Shown in pieces: positions 46,450 through 54,713 of a stretch of DNA of 64,000 nt. Positions within the stretch are counted from its first letter, which is position 1. The number at the start of each line of letters is the position of its first letter. This stretch comes from Anaerocolumna cellulosilytica (GTDB lineage Bacteria > Bacillota > Clostridia > Lachnospirales > Lachnospiraceae), in the NCBI RefSeq assembly GCF_014218335.1, contig NZ_AP023367.1, forward strand, positions 4,149,501 to 4,213,500, given 5' to 3'. The notes beneath the pieces are model-generated. The model was not told where the DNA came from, ran no database searches, and saw only the letters and a list, made by a program, of their open reading frames with translations. Made by a program: the position numbers and the translations under genes.

Positions 46450-47727
46450 TTATACAAGGCTTTGGTAAATGTCCTTAGGAAGATATGCCTTTATATAAAT
46501 CCCCTCTGGCTGGTAATCCTCCTCAAGCAGCTGTCCGTATTTTCTTATTATCTGGATTTTTCCCGCATCCTGATAGGAAAATACCCTCTCTATCAGGATT
46601 TTTCTCTCTCGTAAAATTTCTTCCAGAATCTCCTGTAAGGTATTAAGACCCGTACCTTCTCTTGCTGAAATCTTCACAGTTCTATCAGCTTTAAAATCTT
46701 TAATTATCATATCCGTTTCCAACAAATCCTGTTTATTGAAAGCCGTAATAATTGACTTCTCTGTAGTAACAGATGTAGCATATTTTGTATGAATGACCCC
46801 TAGATTAGCCAGAGTCTCATAAACAACATGCATTTGCTTATAGGCGGAAGGGTTGGAACTGTCGACAACATGAAGGATAATATCTGCATATTTTGCTTCC
46901 TCCAATGTACTACGAAAGGCCTCAATTAAATGATGGGGCAGCTTCCTTATAAAACCTACCGTATCTGTAAATAGCACCTGTTGTCCGTTTTGCAAAGTCA
47001 GGCTTCTGGTTGTCGGATCCAGCGTTGCAAATAACTTATCTTCTTCTAATACTCCGGCACTGGTCAGTCGGTTTAATAGCGTAGACTTTCCTGCATTGGT
47101 ATAGCCAACTATCGCTATAACAGGTATCATTCCTTTGCTTCTTAATTCTCTTGTGGTTATTCTTGACTGCTTCACTTCTTTCAGCTCACGGTTAAGTTGA
47201 GAAATCCTGTCACGAATTAAACGTCTGTCCATCTCTAGTTTCTTCTCGCCGGGACCTCTGGTTCCGATTCCGCCGCCTAGCCTGGACATAGAATTACGCA
47301 TACCGACAAGACGGGTAGCCCGGTATTTTAACTGCGCAAGTTCAACTTGTATCTTTCCTTCTTTGGTTACTGCGTGCTGAGCAAAAATGTCGAGTATTAA
47401 TATAGTACGGTCCATAACCTTCGCCTGCAGGGAATCTTCCAGGTTCTTTAACTGAGCAGGAGAAAGCTCATCATCACAAATAACACCTGTAGCCTCTAAT
47501 TCAGTCATTAAATCTCTTATCTCTTCAATTTTACCTTTGCCAATATATGTTCCTGGATGAACACTTTCTCTGTTCTGAATAACCTTCGCCACGGTAACTG
47601 CACCGGCAGTTTTCGCCAGTTCTTCTAGCTCTTCTATGGATTCCTGGGTGTCGTCACCATCGTTAACTGCAACACCAACTAAAATAAGGCGTTCTTCTTT
47701 TTCCTTTATTTCAAACATCTCACCCAT
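46450..47727 (-). CDS. hflX: Ribosome-associated GTPase HflX
   Basis: 425 residues. The N-terminal HflX domain (ESVHPGTYIGKGKIEEI, ICDDELSPAQLKNLEDSLQAKVMDRTILILDIFAQHA, LGGGIGTRGPGEKKLE) precedes a GTPase domain with G1 GYTNAGKST, G3 DTVGFIRKLPHHLIEAF and G4 FNKQDL, then a C-terminal domain. HflX binds ribosomes, splits stalled or heat-damaged ones, and in some Firmicutes contributes to antibiotic tolerance. AGGAGG precedes the ATG. It is 16 bases downstream of a TPR lipoprotein gene and shares its transcript. Confidence 0.97.
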   Translation of the reverse strand: MGEMFEIKEKEERLILVGVAVNDGDDTQESIEELEELAKTAGAVTVAKVIQNRESVHPGTYIGKGKIEEIRDLMTELEATGVICDDELSPAQLKNLEDSLQAKVMDRTILILDIFAQHAVTKEGKIQVELAQLKYRATRLVGMRNSMSRLGGGIGTRGPGEKKLEMDRRLIRDRISQLNRELKEVKQSRITTRELRSKGMIPVIAIVGYTNAGKSTLLNRLTSAGVLEEDKLFATLDPTTRSLTLQNGQQVLFTDTVGFIRKLPHHLIEAFRSTLEEAKYADIILHVVDSSNPSAYKQMHVVYETLANLGVIHTKYATSVTTEKSIITAFNKQDLLETDMIIKDFKADRTVKISAREGTGLNTLQEILEEILRERKILIERVFSYQDAGKIQIIRKYGQLLEEDYQPEGIYIKAYLPKDIYQSLV

Positions 47728-47743
47728 GTAAATCCTCCTAATG

Positions 47744-48955
47744 CTACTGATTCTCTTTTTCTTTTACTGTACTATATTCCGCCTGTCTGGTCTCTAAGAA
47801 CTTAAGTTCCTTTGCCGCTGCCTCATCCTCCGGATACTTGGCTGTATACTCCTTCAGAAGCTTATAAGCTGCCTCGAAGTTGCCTAAATGTTCATTGGCC
47901 GCTACTTCATTGCGTTGTAACGACTGTTGAATGGTTAAATCATTATATGCAAGCCCTTCTGTTATATAATTAAGTGCTTCTTTATACTTTCCCTGTTTCA
48001 TAAGGCAAACTGCCAGCTGATTATAGACTGCTGCGGATTCTATAGTCGGTTCTTCATTGATATACTTAGTATAATTACTTATCGCATTTTCATACTCTTC
48101 TTGTTTTTCATAGATATTTCCAAGAAAAAAGTAAGCCGCATTAAACCCTTCTTCTAAGGCTTCACCAAATTCAGCTATAGCAATTTTATATTCACCCAGA
48201 TAATAATTTACCTTTGCAATATTAAATTTGTCCTTCTGCGTAGTTCCTTTTATACTGGCCGCTTTATTTAAGACCGCTGTGGCACCATCGGTATCTTTAT
48301 CCTCCGTCAGTAAAAAATATTTTCCAAAATAGTATTCATAGGTATTTGGAGCCAGCTCTATTGCCTTATTGTAGTCCTTTAGACTCTTTTCATACTCACC
48401 CTGTAATCTGTATATATCGGCTCTTTTATTATAGACTGCTGCCTCTTCTCCCTTTTCTTTCAATATATCCGTACAGGTTATAGCGGCCGCCTCAAAAAGC
48501 CCTGCCTTTTCCTGTGCTTCTGCTTTATAATATAAAATATCCAAATTCAGATTGGTTAATTCATCAATCGCCAGAGCTTTATTAAACTGTTCTACTGCTT
48601 CGGGATAGCGGTGTGATTTATATAATGCAATTCCCTTTCCACGGTAAGCAGCTTTATTGTTTTCATTGACTATAGCATTGTCCTTCTTTAAAATGGCTCT
48701 GTCAAAGTATGGAATTGCTGCATCGTATCTTCCAAGCTGTACCAATGTTAAACCATAATCAATATAATAATCTGCTCTATCTCCGTTTATTTCTAGCGCC
48801 TTTGATATACTGGCTTCTGCCTTTACATAGTCACCGCTATTAAAGTATCCGATACCGTCTTTATAATAGCTGCCTGCTGATTTTCCTCCGCAGCCACCTA
48901 ATAACGCAGCTGTCAGAAGTATCATAGCTACACCTTTGACACGCTTCTTTCTCAT
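47744..48955 (-). CDS. TPR-repeat lipoprotein
   Basis: 403 residues from ATG 48955 (AAAGGTG site; an upstream in-frame start at 49000 would run through the leader hairpins). A lipoprotein signal peptide with lipobox LLGGC (Cys about 22) is followed by nine or more tetratricopeptide repeats spanning the protein (SYYKDGIGYFNSGDYVKAEASISKALEIN is the first). It is attached outside the membrane and probably mediates protein-protein contacts; partner unknown. First gene of a two-gene operon with hflX. Confidence 0.9.
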   Translation of the reverse strand: MRKKRVKGVAMILLTAALLGGCGGKSAGSYYKDGIGYFNSGDYVKAEASISKALEINGDRADYYIDYGLTLVQLGRYDAAIPYFDRAILKKDNAIVNENNKAAYRGKGIALYKSHRYPEAVEQFNKALAIDELTNLNLDILYYKAEAQEKAGLFEAAAITCTDILKEKGEEAAVYNKRADIYRLQGEYEKSLKDYNKAIELAPNTYEYYFGKYFLLTEDKDTDGATAVLNKAASIKGTTQKDKFNIAKVNYYLGEYKIAIAEFGEALEEGFNAAYFFLGNIYEKQEEYENAISNYTKYINEEPTIESAAVYNQLAVCLMKQGKYKEALNYITEGLAYNDLTIQQSLQRNEVAANEHLGNFEAAYKLLKEYTAKYPEDEAAAKELKFLETRQAEYSTVKEKENQ

Positions 48956-48960
48956 GCTTA

Positions 48961-49163
48961 CACCTTTGCTATTGCAGATAAGCCTGCAATACTGCCACAA
49001 ATAAATAGAGTGAAAGAATTATATTGTGGCAGCCCTTCCTATTCTGAATTTTCTTTCACTCCTATATATCCATTCCTTTACATGCTTTCTGGTAATTCAT
49101 ATATATCTACAAAAGCATTATAAATCCTATAGTTATTATAGTTTGTAGAGGAAATAAATGCAA
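48961..49163 (-). promoter_or_regulatory. Promoter and leader with interleaved hairpins, upstream of TPR-hflX
   Basis: TTGCAT (49163-49158), 17 bases, TATAAT (49140-49135) is a strong promoter; the start is near 49127, giving a 171-base leader. Arms GAGTGAAAGAA (49008-49018) and TTCTTTCACTC (49051-49061) pair perfectly, as do CTGCCACAA (48992-49000) and TTGTGGCAG (49024-49032). They interleave, so they form either a pseudoknot or two exclusive hairpins. A third perfect hairpin, TATTGCAG/CTGCAATA (48970-48977, 48984-48991), abuts the ribosome site at 48961-48966. The first hairpin is followed by U-rich TATTTATTT, as in an attenuator. Confidence 0.6.
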
Positions 49164-49188
49164 GCAATCTGTAAAAGAAAGGGCAGGG

Positions 49189-49845
49189 TTATTGGAATCT
49201 TACAGGATGGCGCAGTATAGTTTTTATTTTTTCAATATTCACCTTTCTGAAATCTTGCAGATAAATCTCATGATGTCTTCGTGTCATACCATCAGGGCAG
49301 ACTGTCCCAATATCTTCATTTAATTTCTGCACCTGTACAAATTCATCTATCTTAGTTATTGTTTCGGCTTCTGAATCAAAGGAACCAATATGCATACATT
49401 GCACACATAAACCTTCCTCCATTACCTGAAATCTTGCTTTCTTAATGGGAAGGTGGGGTTTTTTCTCCCTGACCTCGTTACAGGCCCAATTAAAAACCTC
49501 CTCTGTTACAAACTCCGGTTGTCTTAGCATTGAAGTCCAGTTATACTTGTCTTTCTGTGAAAAGTCCATGTCTTTCGTATCATCAAGCCACCATAAGCCT
49601 TCTAATGGAGGCACCACATATTCAAAATATCCGGCCGGTTCCATTCCCTTTTTTGCACTCATCTTTATGGCATAGGATAAGGTATAGAGTAATTCAACTG
49701 CCTGCTGATAATCACCATTGGGAACATTAGGGTTACCCATGCCATCCACCATAATAAATTGCATAAGCGGTACTTGTATGAGAACAGGTTTCGTACCAGG
49801 CTGATATAAATCTTTATATTCTTTCTTATAATCAAGTTTTACCAT
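49189..49845 (-). CDS. GyrI-like small-molecule-binding domain protein
   Basis: 218 residues from ATG 49845 (AAGGAGG upstream; an in-frame start at 49881 lies before the site). Opening MVKLDYKKEYKDLYQPGTKPVLIQVPLMQFIMVDGMG, the central EGLWWL and the closing TRRHHEIYLQDFRKV...KTILRHPV are characteristic of the stand-alone GyrI-like (SOUL/AraC effector-binding) family. These bind hydrophobic small molecules; some are implicated in toxin or drug handling. No helix-turn-helix is attached. Single gene. Confidence 0.85.
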   Translation of the reverse strand: MVKLDYKKEYKDLYQPGTKPVLIQVPLMQFIMVDGMGNPNVPNGDYQQAVELLYTLSYAIKMSAKKGMEPAGYFEYVVPPLEGLWWLDDTKDMDFSQKDKYNWTSMLRQPEFVTEEVFNWACNEVREKKPHLPIKKARFQVMEEGLCVQCMHIGSFDSEAETITKIDEFVQVQKLNEDIGTVCPDGMTRRHHEIYLQDFRKVNIEKIKTILRHPVRFQ

Positions 49846-49979
49846 ATATTTAAAACCTCCTTTATTATAGAAGTTTAACACATAGAACCTGACATAAGCA
49901 TGTCATATTAAGAAGCCAAACTATTTATTAAATTATGACCTGGGATGATTTTAGTATGTTTAGTGCAACTAATATTTTA

Positions 49980-50573
49980 TTATAGTACCCAAAAATATCT
50001 TCCGGTACTTTTCTTATATTGCAAATAGGCTTCTCCAAAAACAGAAGGTAGATATTTTTCCTCTTCCAATATCTGTAGATGCAGCATAATTACTGCAAAA
50101 CACATAACTGCAATCTGAAGGATACTTCCAAAACAAATTGTAAATCCTATATAAAATAAGTCAAAACCCAAGAATGCCGGATTTCTGCTAAGTTTATAAA
50201 TCCCCTTTTGTACCAGAACCGTCTTTTGAGAGGCATCGATTCCTGCCCTCCAGTTATTTTTCATAGCAACCATAGCAATAATAAAGGTAGCTACTCCCAG
50301 AAAAGCCACAAGCAAGCCGATAACTCGTATTGTTGTCATTTGAAACAGATAGTATCTGCTGTCTATTAGAAAAACACTGGCAGCTTGTACAGCCGCCATA
50401 CTATAAGTGGCTATTTTTAATATAATTTCAATACCCCTTGTTCGATTTGGTTTTTTCCCTTTCCCCATTCGGTCAGTATGAATTCCCTGAAAACGTAACA
50501 AAAACATCTTGCCAAAATAGCTCCCATAAAATAAAAGTATTACTAAAAATCCGTATAACTGAAATTGTTTCAT
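49980..50573 (-). CDS. Isoprenylcysteine carboxyl methyltransferase-like membrane protein
   Basis: 197 residues with about five membrane helices. The C-terminal signature KGIYKLSRNPAFLGFDLFYIG ... EEEKYLPSVFGEAYLQYKKSTGRYF matches the ICMT/PEMT-like family of SAM-dependent membrane methyltransferases. ATG 50573 is better spaced from AAGGAGG than the ATG two codons earlier. It is 13 bases downstream of an ArsR-type repressor, so it is the regulated target. The substrate in bacteria is unknown; lipid or metal-related methylation is possible. Confidence 0.85.
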   Translation of the reverse strand: MKQFQLYGFLVILLFYGSYFGKMFLLRFQGIHTDRMGKGKKPNRTRGIEIILKIATYSMAAVQAASVFLIDSRYYLFQMTTIRVIGLLVAFLGVATFIIAMVAMKNNWRAGIDASQKTVLVQKGIYKLSRNPAFLGFDLFYIGFTICFGSILQIAVMCFAVIMLHLQILEEEKYLPSVFGEAYLQYKKSTGRYFWVL

Positions 50574-50586
50574 ATCCATTTCCTCC

Positions 50587-50943
50587 TTATTCCTGTATAT
50601 GGCTGATGCCCTGTATTAAAATGTCTTTTACATGATTATCTGCCAGAGAGTAGTACACATTTTTTCCTTCTCTTCTAGAACTGACCAGGTATGCTTCTCT
50701 AAGTACCCTTAACTGATGCGATACTGCCGATTTTGTCATATCAAGTAAAACCGCCAAATCACATACACACATCTCGCGATGCATCAGTGCCCACATAATA
50801 CGAGCTCTTGTACTATCAGAAAAAATCTGATAAAGTTTGGTCAGCCTCTTAATATCACTCACAGAAGGCATTTTAGCGGATACTTCAATAATGATATCCT
50901 CATGTATAGCTGTGCAATCACAAGTTTCAATTTTGATTTTCAT
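50587..50943 (-). CDS. ArsR/SmtB-family metal-type repressor (CadC-like)
   Basis: 118 residues. Winged helix: LYQIFSDSTRARIMWALMHREMCVCDLAVLLDMTKSAVSHQLRVLREAYLVSSRREGKNVYYSL. The CVCDLA in the alpha-3 helix plus an N-terminal ETCDC give the four cysteines of the CadC-type soft-metal site (Cd/Pb/Zn). AGGAG precedes the ATG. Its promoter has a perfect inverted repeat exactly between the -35 and -10 boxes, fitting autorepression. It regulates a membrane methyltransferase rather than the usual metal-exporting ATPase. Confidence 0.92.
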   Translation of the reverse strand: MKIKIETCDCTAIHEDIIIEVSAKMPSVSDIKRLTKLYQIFSDSTRARIMWALMHREMCVCDLAVLLDMTKSAVSHQLRVLREAYLVSSRREGKNVYYSLADNHVKDILIQGISHIQE

Positions 50944-51047
50944 ATAATCTCCTATCTGTGTGCTCTAGAGCAGACGCAATTGCACTTGCACACGTTTATA
51001 GTATTATTTACTTAATTCAATTCGCTCTTCATTTTTACTATACTAAT

Positions 51048-51077
51048 ATTATAGTTGAATATTCCTTCAACTGTCAA
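51048..51077 (-). promoter_or_regulatory. Consensus promoter with ArsR-type operator in the spacer
   Basis: On the minus strand TTGACA (51077-51072), 18 bases, TATAAT (51053-51048). The inverted repeat AGTTGAA-N6-TTCAACT (51053-51072) occupies the spacer, matching the TTGAA..TTCAA dyads used by ArsR/SmtB repressors. Binding would block polymerase directly. Confidence 0.8.
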
Positions 51078-51136
51078 TCTGAATTTCAACTTTTTTCTTA
51101 TGATATAATTTCAAAACCTATTCTACATATAGAAGC

Positions 51137-51173
51137 GAAAAAAGAGTGATGAAATCAAATAATTTCATCACTC
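51137..51173 (-). terminator. Terminator of the Gfo/Idh/MocA gene cluster
   Basis: GAGTGATGAAAT (51144-51155) and ATTTCATCACTC (51162-51173) pair perfectly over 12 bp with a 6-base loop and are followed on the minus strand by TTTTTTTCGC. Confidence 0.92.
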
Positions 51174-51190
51174 AAAACATCTAAAACATC

Positions 51191-52267
51191 TTATGCAAAA
51201 TAAACCGTTTTACCTGTTCTTCCTGCCTCATAAACAGCTTCTAAAATCCTGGTTACCACAAGTGCCTGTTCCGGTTTAACAACCAGTTCATCCCCTTTCA
51301 TAACTGCATTATAAAAAGTACGCTGTTCTATATCGGATTCCGTCTCGGACTGCCCTTCAAAAAAGGCTACACCGCCGGAATCTAAATCTGGTTTTTCAAC
51401 ACATTGCTTATTGTAATGAACCCGATTAATGCGCAGACCTTCCTTCATATCCGCACCGGCATTTGTACCACATAAACTTACCTTTGCTTCATCAACCTCC
51501 AGAGTATTTAATGCCCAGGAGGCTTCCAGATGTATGGTAGCACCATTTTTCATTTTAATAAAAGCAAAAGCAGAATCTTCTACCATGAATTTTTCAGGGT
51601 TCCATTCACCGAAAGCATTTCCCTGCTCCTTTTGGTCAGCTAGTTTTCGATAGACCGAGCCCGTTACCGAGTCAATCTCATAATTATCCATCATCCATAA
51701 AGTTAAGTCAAGTGCATGTGTTCCAATATCAATTAATGGTCCTCCTCCTTGTTCTTCCTCGTTCAAAAATACGCCCCAAGTGGGAACAGCACGTCTGCGT
51801 ACTGCATGCGCCCTTGCGTAATAGACCTCTCCTAAATCTCCGTTTACACAGGCCCTTTTAAGATAAGTGGAATCTAAGCGATATCTGTTCTGATAACCGA
51901 TGGTTAAAATTTTGCCCGTCCTTCTGGCTGTTTCTACCATACGCTTTGCATCTTCATAGGTTTTTGCCATGGGTTTTTCACACATAACATGCGCTCCCGC
52001 TTCCATTGCCGCAATGGATATGGCAGCATGGGATTTGTTTGGTGTCAGTACATATACGGCGTCTAATTCTTCCTTAATAAGTTCTCTATAATCCGTATAA
52101 ATTTTTGCTTTCGTGACACCATATTCTTCTTTTGCCTTTTCAGCTTTCTTACTATCTACATCACAAAAAGCTACTATTTCAAAATTACCGTTTCTTTTTA
52201 TTGCCGGGAGATGTTTGCCATTTGCAATTCCGCCACAGCCTACAATACCTATTTTTAATTTCTCCAT
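51191..52267 (-). CDS. Gfo/Idh/MocA-family oxidoreductase (first of two)
   Basis: 358 residues. An N-terminal Rossmann fold (IGIVGCGGIANGKHLPAI; VLTPNKSHAAISIAAMEAGAHVMCEKPMA, containing the EKP motif) is followed by the family C-terminal domain with GGGPLIDIGTHALDLTLWMM. These enzymes use NAD(P) to oxidise or reduce sugars, inositols or glycosides. AAAGGA precedes the ATG. Last gene of a cluster with a second Gfo/Idh/MocA enzyme and a TIM-barrel isomerase. Confidence 0.9.
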   Translation of the reverse strand: MEKLKIGIVGCGGIANGKHLPAIKRNGNFEIVAFCDVDSKKAEKAKEEYGVTKAKIYTDYRELIKEELDAVYVLTPNKSHAAISIAAMEAGAHVMCEKPMAKTYEDAKRMVETARRTGKILTIGYQNRYRLDSTYLKRACVNGDLGEVYYARAHAVRRRAVPTWGVFLNEEEQGGGPLIDIGTHALDLTLWMMDNYEIDSVTGSVYRKLADQKEQGNAFGEWNPEKFMVEDSAFAFIKMKNGATIHLEASWALNTLEVDEAKVSLCGTNAGADMKEGLRINRVHYNKQCVEKPDLDSGGVAFFEGQSETESDIEQRTFYNAVMKGDELVVKPEQALVVTRILEAVYEAGRTGKTVYFA

Positions 52268-52343
52268 AGCGAATCCTTTCTGATTTATTTTTGGTAATTA
52301 TGACTGGTTTCGACACTTTAATGACTGTTTTTAAATTCATATG

Positions 52344-53402
52344 CTATGTTTCAAACTCAATTACTTTATGCTCCCTGGAAGATTGAAATACCGCCTCCAT
52401 CAGCCTCATTACACGGCTAATCTCTGCTAATTTTACTCTAACTTCCTCTCTTCCTTCCATCGCTGCCATAATATTGCGGTAGAAATCTTTGACATCACTT
52501 TTTACAAGCGGAAGTTCCTCTGCTTTGATTGTATCCTCCCTGCGGGGTGCCATAGTCTTCGTTAAGCCTGCTGCTGTACGAACCGGCACCACATCCTTAT
52601 CATCCTTTCCCACTGCGCTGACAATTTTTCCGGACTCATTAAAATCTTTAATAACGGCTGTACCATCTACTCCAAGTACATACCATCTCGGAAGTGATAC
52701 AAAATTATTGGTGCCTACTTCCACCAGCACCTCTATTCCGTTTTCAAAAGTAAGCCAGGCAGTAAAACCATCATCTACTAATTGATTGGTTACATTGGTC
52801 AGTGTTGCATAGACGTAATTTAATTTGGATTCTCCAAACATATATAATATCTGATCCAACAGGTGTACACCCCAGTCAAGTACCATGCCGCCGCCACGTT
52901 CCTTTTCCTGACGCCAGTCTCCGGGGATTCCTCTGGAACCCTGAACTCTTGATTCTATCCGAAATATCTCACCTAAACGTCCTTCCTCATACACCTTCTT
53001 TACCGTTAAAAAATCTTCATCCCAACGTCTGTTCTGATGTACTGTAAAAAGTCGTCCATATTTTCTTGATGCTTCTATCATGTCGTTTAAATCCATTGAA
53101 TTCAATGCAACGGGCTTTTCACAAACCACATGCTTTCCTGCTGCCATGGCCTGCATTGCCAAAGATTTATGAACGTCATTTGGTGTAGCAATTAGTACCA
53201 ACCCAATCTTAGGATCACTTAAGAGCGCAGGCAGGTTTGCGTAAGCCTTAATCTTTAAATCTCTGGCATAGGCCGACCGTTCCTCCTTTATGTCATAAAT
53301 GCCTGCCACAGTCAGACCCTCAATGGAATCAATTAACTCCCTGTGCCAGTTGCCCATTCCTCCAAAGCCAACAATGCCAATCATAAATTCCTGCTGTGAC
53401 AT
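52344..53402 (-). CDS. Gfo/Idh/MocA-family oxidoreductase (second of two)
   Basis: 352 residues from ATG 53402 (GGAGAAG site); a longer frame to 53477 overlaps the preceding gene and lacks a site. Rossmann start FMIGIVGFGGMGNWHREL, then VLIATPNDVHKSLAMQAMAAGKHVVCEKPVAL and GGGMVLDWGVHLLDQILYMFG. It differs clearly from the neighbouring paralogue, so the two probably act on different steps or substrates, for example oxidation of a sugar C3 hydroxyl and later reduction. It lies 31 bases downstream of the TIM-barrel gene. Confidence 0.9.
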   Translation of the reverse strand: MSQQEFMIGIVGFGGMGNWHRELIDSIEGLTVAGIYDIKEERSAYARDLKIKAYANLPALLSDPKIGLVLIATPNDVHKSLAMQAMAAGKHVVCEKPVALNSMDLNDMIEASRKYGRLFTVHQNRRWDEDFLTVKKVYEEGRLGEIFRIESRVQGSRGIPGDWRQEKERGGGMVLDWGVHLLDQILYMFGESKLNYVYATLTNVTNQLVDDGFTAWLTFENGIEVLVEVGTNNFVSLPRWYVLGVDGTAVIKDFNESGKIVSAVGKDDKDVVPVRTAAGLTKTMAPRREDTIKAEELPLVKSDVKDFYRNIMAAMEGREEVRVKLAEISRVMRLMEAVFQSSREHKVIEFET

Positions 53403-53433
53403 AAGTCTTCTCCTTATATGGTATAGGCTGTAA

Positions 53434-54405
53434 TCATGCCCAATACATATTGCCCTGTTCCTCAAACAACAACACATTCTTCAAGCACTGGATAGCTTTT
53501 GTCAACCCCTCATTACCGGACATTAAGCTGTCTTCATGTTCAATACTGATTGCATAATCATAGCCGGACATTCTTAATTCAGAGATAATTGCTTTCCAGT
53601 ACTCTTCTCCATGTCCGTAGCCAACAGTGCGAAATAACCAGGAGCGATTCCTTTCATCTCCATAATGAGTTGTGTCAAGTACTCCGTTCACGGCGCAATT
53701 TAGACTGTCAATCTTGGTATCCTTCGCATGAAAATGAAAGATTGCATTATGCTTTCCAAGTTCTCGTATACAAGTACAAGGATCCATTCCCTGCCAGATA
53801 AGGTGGCTTGGATCAAAGTTTGCTCCGATTTCAGGGCCTGCTGCTTCTCTTAAGCGAAGTAGTGTATTCGTGTTGTATACGCAGAATCCGGGATGTAATT
53901 CTAAAGCTATCTTATGTACTCCATGTGTTCTGGCAAATGCAGCTTTTTCTTGCCAGTAAGGAATTAAAACCTCATTCCATTGATAGTTAAGAATTGCACC
54001 AAAATCCTCCGGCCATGAGCAGGTAACCCAATTAGGCATTCTATCCTCTTTACTTCCCCCAGGACAGCCAGAAAAGGTGTTTACTACCTGAACTCCTAGT
54101 TTTTGTGCAAGAAGAATTGCCTTATTTAAATCTTCGTCAAACTTATCTGCTATCTCCTTTATCGGATGAAGCATATTGCCATGTGCACTTAAAGCACTGA
54201 TTTCTAATTGGTTCTCTCTTAAAACTGTTTTAAATTTTTCGAATTCCTCCTCCTGATGTAACAGAATATCTGGATTACAGTGAGCCGTCCCAGGATAACC
54301 ACCGCATCCTATTTCAATCATCTGTACACCATTTTGGTGTAGGAATTCGCAAGCCTTCTCAAAAGACATACTGCCGAGTACTACTGAAAATGTTCCTAAT
54401 TTCAT
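53434..54405 (-). CDS. Sugar phosphate isomerase/epimerase-like TIM-barrel protein
   Basis: 323 residues from ATG 54405. AP-endonuclease-2 type TIM barrel: MKLGTFSVVLGSMSFEKACEFLHQNGVQMIEIG, ALELHPGFCVYNTNTLLRLRE, IGANFDPSHLIWQGMDP, FHFHAKDTK and the metal ligand Glu in ISIEHEDSLM. Glu/Asp/His/Glu metal ligands of the IolE/IolI/xylose-isomerase-like family are present. Such proteins isomerise, epimerise or eliminate from keto-sugars. First in a three-gene run with two Gfo/Idh/MocA enzymes; a 230-base structured leader precedes it. Confidence 0.85.
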   Translation of the reverse strand: MKLGTFSVVLGSMSFEKACEFLHQNGVQMIEIGCGGYPGTAHCNPDILLHQEEEFEKFKTVLRENQLEISALSAHGNMLHPIKEIADKFDEDLNKAILLAQKLGVQVVNTFSGCPGGSKEDRMPNWVTCSWPEDFGAILNYQWNEVLIPYWQEKAAFARTHGVHKIALELHPGFCVYNTNTLLRLREAAGPEIGANFDPSHLIWQGMDPCTCIRELGKHNAIFHFHAKDTKIDSLNCAVNGVLDTTHYGDERNRSWLFRTVGYGHGEEYWKAIISELRMSGYDYAISIEHEDSLMSGNEGLTKAIQCLKNVLLFEEQGNMYWA

Positions 54406-54471
54406 AACTTTCACCCATCGCAACCTTCTATAAATACTAAGGTTCTGCCACCAATACAAAAGAGTGTGTTT

Positions 54472-54668
54472 GGAAAATACTTCTGCCTGACCGGGTGCTT
54501 CACTTTTTGGATAGTAAAACTAGTGCAGTCATTTTACAAACATGCTCAAGGTTGAAAGAAATAAATGTGGCATCCTTTCTTTAACAGTATTTTCCTTCAA
54601 CCCATCATCTTGTTTTTGAGATACATAAACTTCAAAGTCACTTATATGATATAATGTATCTTAGCCAA
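54472..54668 (-). promoter_or_regulatory. Promoter and structured leader RNA before the TIM-barrel gene
   Basis: TTGGCT (54668-54663), 16 bases, TATAAG (54646-54641). The leader contains a perfect 10-bp outer stem GGAAAATACT/AGTATTTTCC (arms 54586-54595 and 54472-54481). It encloses two hairpins: AAAGAAA/TTTCTTT with GGATGCCACATTTA as loop (54551-54585), and GTAAAA/TTTTAC. This is a three-way-junction layout like a riboswitch aptamer. No known class was recognised. The remaining bases to the AraC gene hold nothing else. Confidence 0.5.
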
Positions 54669-54713
54669 ATGCTATGGATGTATTGCTGATTAGTCATACA
54701 ATCTTGCTATTGT

